Shown one piece after another: positions 60,371-64,000 of a stretch of 64,000 nt of DNA; the first letter of the stretch is position 1, and every line of letters begins with the position of its first letter. This DNA is from Pseudomonas atagonensis. Lineage in GTDB: Bacteria > Pseudomonadota > Gammaproteobacteria > Pseudomonadales > Pseudomonadaceae. Made by a program: the position numbers and the translations under genes. Under the pieces are notes generated by a model. That model ran no database searches. It was not told where the DNA came from and saw only the letters and a program-made list of their open reading frames with translations. The stretch is taken from NCBI RefSeq assembly GCF_011369485.1, contig NZ_VXCA01000011.1, positions 144,113 to 208,112 of the forward strand, written 5' to 3'.

Positions 60371-61858
60371 TTAACGGCGCTTGCTGCTCCCGAGCAGGGA
60401 ACCCATCAAGCCGCGTACCAGTTGTTTGCCAAGGTTATTGGCGGCCTGGCGCATCGCCGATTTCAGTGCCTGCCCCGCCGCCGTGCCGAGAAACTCCCCT
60501 GCCCTGTCGGCAAGACTTGGCTCTTCAACCGCCGGTTTGCCGGCCGGTACTTCTGCCTCAGGCGCCAGCCCTTTGCGTCCCATCAGAATTTCATAAGCCG
60601 ACTCTCTATCGATCGGCTTGTCGTACCGTCCCTTGAACGGCGAACCGGCGATCAACATCGTCCGCTCGGTCTCGGTCAGCGGGCCGATCCGCGATTGCGG
60701 TGGCGCGACCAGCACGCGTTGAACCATTTCGGGCGTACCTTTCTCGGCCAGCGTACCCACCAGCGCCTCGCCGATTCCCAATTCAGTCAGCACCGACAAA
60801 CTGTCGAACGCCGGATTCGGCCGGAATCCGTCCGCCACCGCCCGCAGGGATTTCTGCTCTTTGGCGGTGAACGCCCGTAAACCGTGCTGGATGCGCAGGC
60901 CCAGTTGCGCCAAAACATCATCGGGCAGATCCGCCGGCGACTGGGTGACGAAATACACCCCAACCCCTTTCGAACGAATCAACCGCACTACCTGCTCCAA
61001 GCGTTCCTGCAAAGCCTTTGGCGTATCGCCGAACAACAAATGCGCCTCATCGAAAAACAGTGCCAGCAACGGCTTGTCGGCATCGCCACGCTCCGGCAGT
61101 TGCTCGAACAACTCGGCCAGCAGCCACAGCAGGAACGTCGCATAGACCTTCGGAGCCTCGTGCACCAGACGGCTGGCATCGAGCAGATGAATGCGCCCAC
61201 GGCCATCAGCCGCTGGTTGCAGGATGTCTTCGAGTTGCAGCGCCGGTTCGCCAAACAAGGCTTCGGCGCCCTGCTGTTCAAGGGTCGCCAAGCGGCGCAG
61301 CAAGGCCTGACTGGAACCGGTGGTCATCAGGGCCGCGTCTTCGCCCAGCAGCTGCGGATTGTCCTTGAGGTGGTTGAGCAGCGCTTTCAGATCCTTCAGA
61401 TCCAGCAGCAGCAAACCTTCACGATCAGCGACCTTGAAGGCCGCGTACAGCGCCGACTGCTGGCTGTCGGTGAGTTCCAGCAGACTGCCAATCAGCAGCG
61501 GGCCCATTTCACTCAATGTCGTGCGTAACGGATGACCGGACTCACCATGGATGTCCCACAACGTCACGGGATACGCCTGCGCCTTGTAGTTGAGCCACGG
61601 CATACCGGCGACGCGCTCGGCAACCTTGCCTTGCGGGTTGCCGGCGGCACCGAGACCGCACAGGTCACCTTTGATGTCGGCGGCAAACACCGCGACCCCG
61701 GCATCACTGAACGCCTCGGCGAGGCGCTGCAAGGTCACCGTTTTACCAGTGCCGGTCGCACCGGCGACCAGGCCGTGGCGGTTGGCCAGGCGCATGGCCT
61801 GGGCAATCGGTTGCCCCGCGAGATCGGCGCCGATTACGAGTTGCGATGAGTCAGGCAT
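60371..61858 (-). CDS. HerA-like ATPase (DUF853, YjgR type)
   Basis: A FtsK/HerA-class P-loop ATPase of unknown role, 495 residues from ATG 61858 (MPDSSQLVIGADLAGQPIAQ). Walker A is GATGTGKTVTLQRL (about 33-46) and Walker B LLALFFDEAHLLF; RLIRSKGVGVYFVTQSPADLP is the sensor region. The C-terminal tail is basic (KRR). TTGGGTGACAAA lies before the ATG; a TTG four codons earlier is an alternative. It is a single gene, divergent from the amino-acid chemoreceptor. Confidence 0.87.
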   Translation of the reverse strand: MPDSSQLVIGADLAGQPIAQAMRLANRHGLVAGATGTGKTVTLQRLAEAFSDAGVAVFAADIKGDLCGLGAAGNPQGKVAERVAGMPWLNYKAQAYPVTLWDIHGESGHPLRTTLSEMGPLLIGSLLELTDSQQSALYAAFKVADREGLLLLDLKDLKALLNHLKDNPQLLGEDAALMTTGSSQALLRRLATLEQQGAEALFGEPALQLEDILQPAADGRGRIHLLDASRLVHEAPKVYATFLLWLLAELFEQLPERGDADKPLLALFFDEAHLLFGDTPKALQERLEQVVRLIRSKGVGVYFVTQSPADLPDDVLAQLGLRIQHGLRAFTAKEQKSLRAVADGFRPNPAFDSLSVLTELGIGEALVGTLAEKGTPEMVQRVLVAPPQSRIGPLTETERTMLIAGSPFKGRYDKPIDRESAYEILMGRKGLAPEAEVPAGKPAVEEPSLADRAGEFLGTAAGQALKSAMRQAANNLGKQLVRGLMGSLLGSSKRR

Positions 61859-61874
61859 TTTGTCACCCAATGGT

Positions 61875-61901
61875 TAATCTTTGATTTCGCATGGCCGATA
61901 C
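61875..61901 (+). promoter_or_regulatory. Putative sigma28 (FliA) promoter of the chemoreceptor gene
   Basis: TAAT-N15-GCCGATAC fits the flagellar-sigma pattern TAAA-N15-GCCGATAA at 10 of 12 positions with exact spacing. It would start transcription near 61909, giving a leader of about 140 bases to ATG 62048. Inferred from motif only. Confidence 0.5.
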
Positions 61902-62047
61902 AAAGAGGTGTAAGACCCGACCACAAGTCAGGACAGACATTTCCCTAAGGAGAGACGGAAATATCAGCTTGCTTTCACCCTTGCCCATTTTGCGCGCTTC
62001 TATAAAAGCACGCCCTGGACATTAAGACCTTAGCGGAACCCCAAGCC

Positions 62048-63937
62048 ATGAACAAAAATCTGCGTTTCAGCCATAAAATTTTGCTTGCCGCCGCCCTCAT
62101 CGTCATCGCTGCCTTTGCCTCGTTCACGCTGTACAACGACTGGCTTCAGCGCAATGCGATCCGTGATGACCTGAACAACTACCTCAACGAGATGGGCGAG
62201 GTCACCGCCGGTAACATCCAGACCTGGCTCAGCGGGCGCATTCTGCTGGTCGAGAACGCTGCCCAGAACATCGCCATCAACCCCGAACCCGCCAACGTCG
62301 CCAGCCTGCTGGAACAGAAAACCCTGACTTCGACGTTCATGGCCACCTACCTGGGTGATGCCACCGGCCACTTCACCATCCGCCCGGACGTGAAGATGCC
62401 CGACGGTTTCGATCCGCGCGTGCGCCCCTGGTATAAAGGTGCAGAAAGCAGCAGCACCTCAACCCTGACCGAACCGTACATCGACGCCGCCACCGGCCAG
62501 TTGATCATTTCCATTGCCACGGCCTCGAAAAAGGCCGGCCAGAGCGTCGGTGTGGTCGGCGGCGACCTGAGCCTGCAATCGCTGGTCGACACCCTCGCCG
62601 CCCGGGATTTCGACGGCATGGGTTACGTGTTCCTGGTCAGCGCCGACGGCAAGATCCTCGTGCACCCGGACAAGGCGCTGGTGATGAAGTCACTCAAAGA
62701 AGCCTATCCGCAGGACACTCCGCGCATCAGCAGCGACTTCAGTGAAGTCACTGTCGACGGCAAGACCCGCATCGTCACTTTCGCGCCGATCAAAGGCCTG
62801 CCGTCGGTGAACTGGTACATCGGTCTGTCGGTGGACAAGGACAAAGCCTTCTCGATGCTCAGCGAATTCCGTGCCTCGGCGGTGATCGCCACGGTCATCG
62901 CAGTGGCAATCATCATCGCCCTGCTCGGCATGCTGATCCGCCTGCTGATCCAGCCACTGCACGTCATGACCCGCGCGATGGAAGACATCGCCGACGGCGA
63001 AGGCGACCTGACCAAACGCCTGACCATCCAGAGTCAGGACGAGTTCGGTGTACTCGGCAATGCCTTCAACCGTTTCGTCGAGCGCATCCACGGCTCGATC
63101 CGCGAAGTGTCGTCGGCCACCGGGCAGGTCAACGAAGTCGCGCTGCGTGTGGTCGCGGCGTCGAACTCGTCGATGTACAACTCCGATCAGCAGGCTTCGC
63201 GCACCAGCAGTGTCGCGGCGGCCATCAACCAGCTAGGCGCCGCCGCCCAGGAAATCGCCCGCAATGCGGCGCAGGCGTCGAACCAGGCCAGTGATGCCCG
63301 TGGTCTGGCCGAAGACGGCCAGCAAGTGGTGGATCGCAGCATCAAGGCAATGAATCAGCTGTCGAGCATGCTCAGTGCCTCGAGCAGCAATATTGAATCG
63401 CTGAACAGCAAAACCGTGAACATCGGCCAGATTCTCGAAGTGATCACCAGCATCTCCCAGCAAACCAACCTGCTGGCGCTCAATGCGGCGATTGAAGCGG
63501 CGCGCGCCGGTGAGGCCGGGCGCGGATTTGCGGTGGTGGCGGACGAAGTGCGTAATCTGGCGCACCGTACCCAGGAATCGGCGCAACAAGTGCAGACCAT
63601 GATCGAGGAGCTGCAAGTCGGCGCCCGCGAGTCGGTCAGCACCATGAGCGACAGCCAGCGCCACAGCCAGGACAGCGTGGAAATCGCCAATCTCGCCGGG
63701 GAACGCCTGAACAGCGTGACGCAGCGCATTGGTGAAATCGACGGGATGAACCAGTCGGTGGCGACCGCGACCGAAGAGCAGACGGCGGTGGTTGAGTCGA
63801 TCAATGTCGATATCACCGAGATCAACACGCTGAATCAGGAAGGTGTGGAAAACCTGCAGGCGACGTTGCGCGCGTGCTCGGATCTGGAGCAGCAGGCTTC
63901 GCGTCTGAAGCAATTGGTTGGCAGCTTCCGCATCTGA
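62048..63937 (+). CDS. PctA-type methyl-accepting chemotaxis protein for amino acids
   Basis: A membrane chemoreceptor of 629 residues, the length of P. aeruginosa PctA, which it closely resembles. A membrane segment at about 10-30 is followed by a dCache sensor. The amino-acid-binding set is Arg126, Trp128, Tyr129 (RVRPWY), Tyr144 and Asp146 (EPYIDA) and Asp173 (VVGGDL), with Phe121 where PctA has Tyr121. A second membrane segment near 280-305, HAMP, and the signalling tip [20 protein letters not shown] follow. L-amino acids are the inferred ligands; the range is unknown. Confidence 0.92.
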   Translation: MNKNLRFSHKILLAAALIVIAAFASFTLYNDWLQRNAIRDDLNNYLNEMGEVTAGNIQTWLSGRILLVENAAQNIAINPEPANVASLLEQKTLTSTFMATYLGDATGHFTIRPDVKMPDGFDPRVRPWYKGAESSSTSTLTEPYIDAATGQLIISIATASKKAGQSVGVVGGDLSLQSLVDTLAARDFDGMGYVFLVSADGKILVHPDKALVMKSLKEAYPQDTPRISSDFSEVTVDGKTRIVTFAPIKGLPSVNWYIGLSVDKDKAFSMLSEFRASAVIATVIAVAIIIALLGMLIRLLIQPLHVMTRAMEDIADGEGDLTKRLTIQSQDEFGVLGNAFNRFVERIHGSIREVSSATGQVNEVALRVVAASNSSMYNSDQQASRTSSVAAAINQLGAAAQEIARNAAQASNQASDARGLAEDGQQVVDRSIKAMNQLSSMLSASSSNIESLNSKTVNIGQILEVITSISQQTNLLALNAAIEAARAGEAGRGFAVVADEVRNLAHRTQESAQQVQTMIEELQVGARESVSTMSDSQRHSQDSVEIANLAGERLNSVTQRIGEIDGMNQSVATATEEQTAVVESINVDITEINTLNQEGVENLQATLRACSDLEQQASRLKQLVGSFRI

Positions 63938-63950
63938 AGATCAAAAGCAT

Positions 63951-64000
63951 TCCCCCTCACCCCAACCCTCTCCCCCAAAGGGGACGAGGGGAAAGGGAGC
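63951..64000. repeat. Start of a CCCTCACCC-type extragenic repeat, cut by the window edge
   Basis: CCCCTCACCCCAACCCTCTC, then an inverted CCCCAAAGGGG-like centre, resembles the left end of the composite repeats at 11771 and 20000. The remainder lies outside the window. Confidence 0.55.

Overview
The window is bacterial chromosome from a Pseudomonas of the fluorescens/putida side of the genus. The evidence is the gene order, the GC-rich codon use with frequent GTG starts, and many short extragenic palindromes of the fluorescens-group type. Examples of typical Pseudomonas order are edd/gap next to a haem-signalling cluster, arcDABC next to a TyrR-like regulator and a glycine-cleavage operon, and ybgC-tolQRAB-pal-cpoB-queEC and ruvCAB-yebC-aspS blocks like those of P. 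aeruginosa and P. putida. No prophage, transposase, plasmid gene or CRISPR array is visible.

Layout: (1) 1-1930, divergent edd (cut by the window edge) and gap with two HexR-type boxes. (2) 2076-7144, a Fur-controlled cell-surface signalling system (ECF sigma, FecR-type anti-sigma, TonB-dependent haem receptor) followed by haem oxygenase; receptor and oxygenase share a promoter-like element. (3) 7317-12904, accessory genes: a DUF454 membrane protein, a chemoreceptor, an oddly arranged family III CoA-transferase and an AlkA-type glycosylase. (4) 12901-19564, the arginine deiminase pathway with two divergent arcD-type antiporter genes. (5) 19627-28130, a small conserved protein, the GcsR-type enhancer-binding protein and a sigma54-dependent gcvH-gcvP-sdaA-gcvT operon turning glycine and serine into one-carbon units, ammonia and pyruvate. 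(6) 28536-32218, cold-shock protein, RDD protein, nadA, tRNA-Lys, queC and queE. (7) 32385-37777, the Tol-Pal envelope operon. (8) 37905-46059, ruvCAB, yebC, aspS, an FmdB zinc ribbon, a ribbon-helix-helix protein, a Dps-like ferritin, a membrane protein fused to a cold-shock domain, slyX and a HIT protein. (9) 46956-56656, an OprD porin, MscS, YajQ, a ketopantoate reductase homologue, an orphan histidine kinase, a cobalamin adenosyltransferase, a Nudix-ThiE fusion, a GST and argJ. (10) 56779-63937, secA, dciA, a HerA-like ATPase and a PctA-type amino-acid chemoreceptor.

Most of the content is core metabolism and envelope maintenance. The less ordinary signals are: the module order of the CoA-transferase at 10418-11767; the shared bipartite promoter element of the haem receptor and haem oxygenase; three GcsR-type sites plus a near-perfect sigma54 promoter before gcvH; the membrane cold-shock-domain fusion; the duplicated arcD; and several families of paired extragenic repeats. 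Gene identities come from reading the sequence against remembered families; no database search was run.
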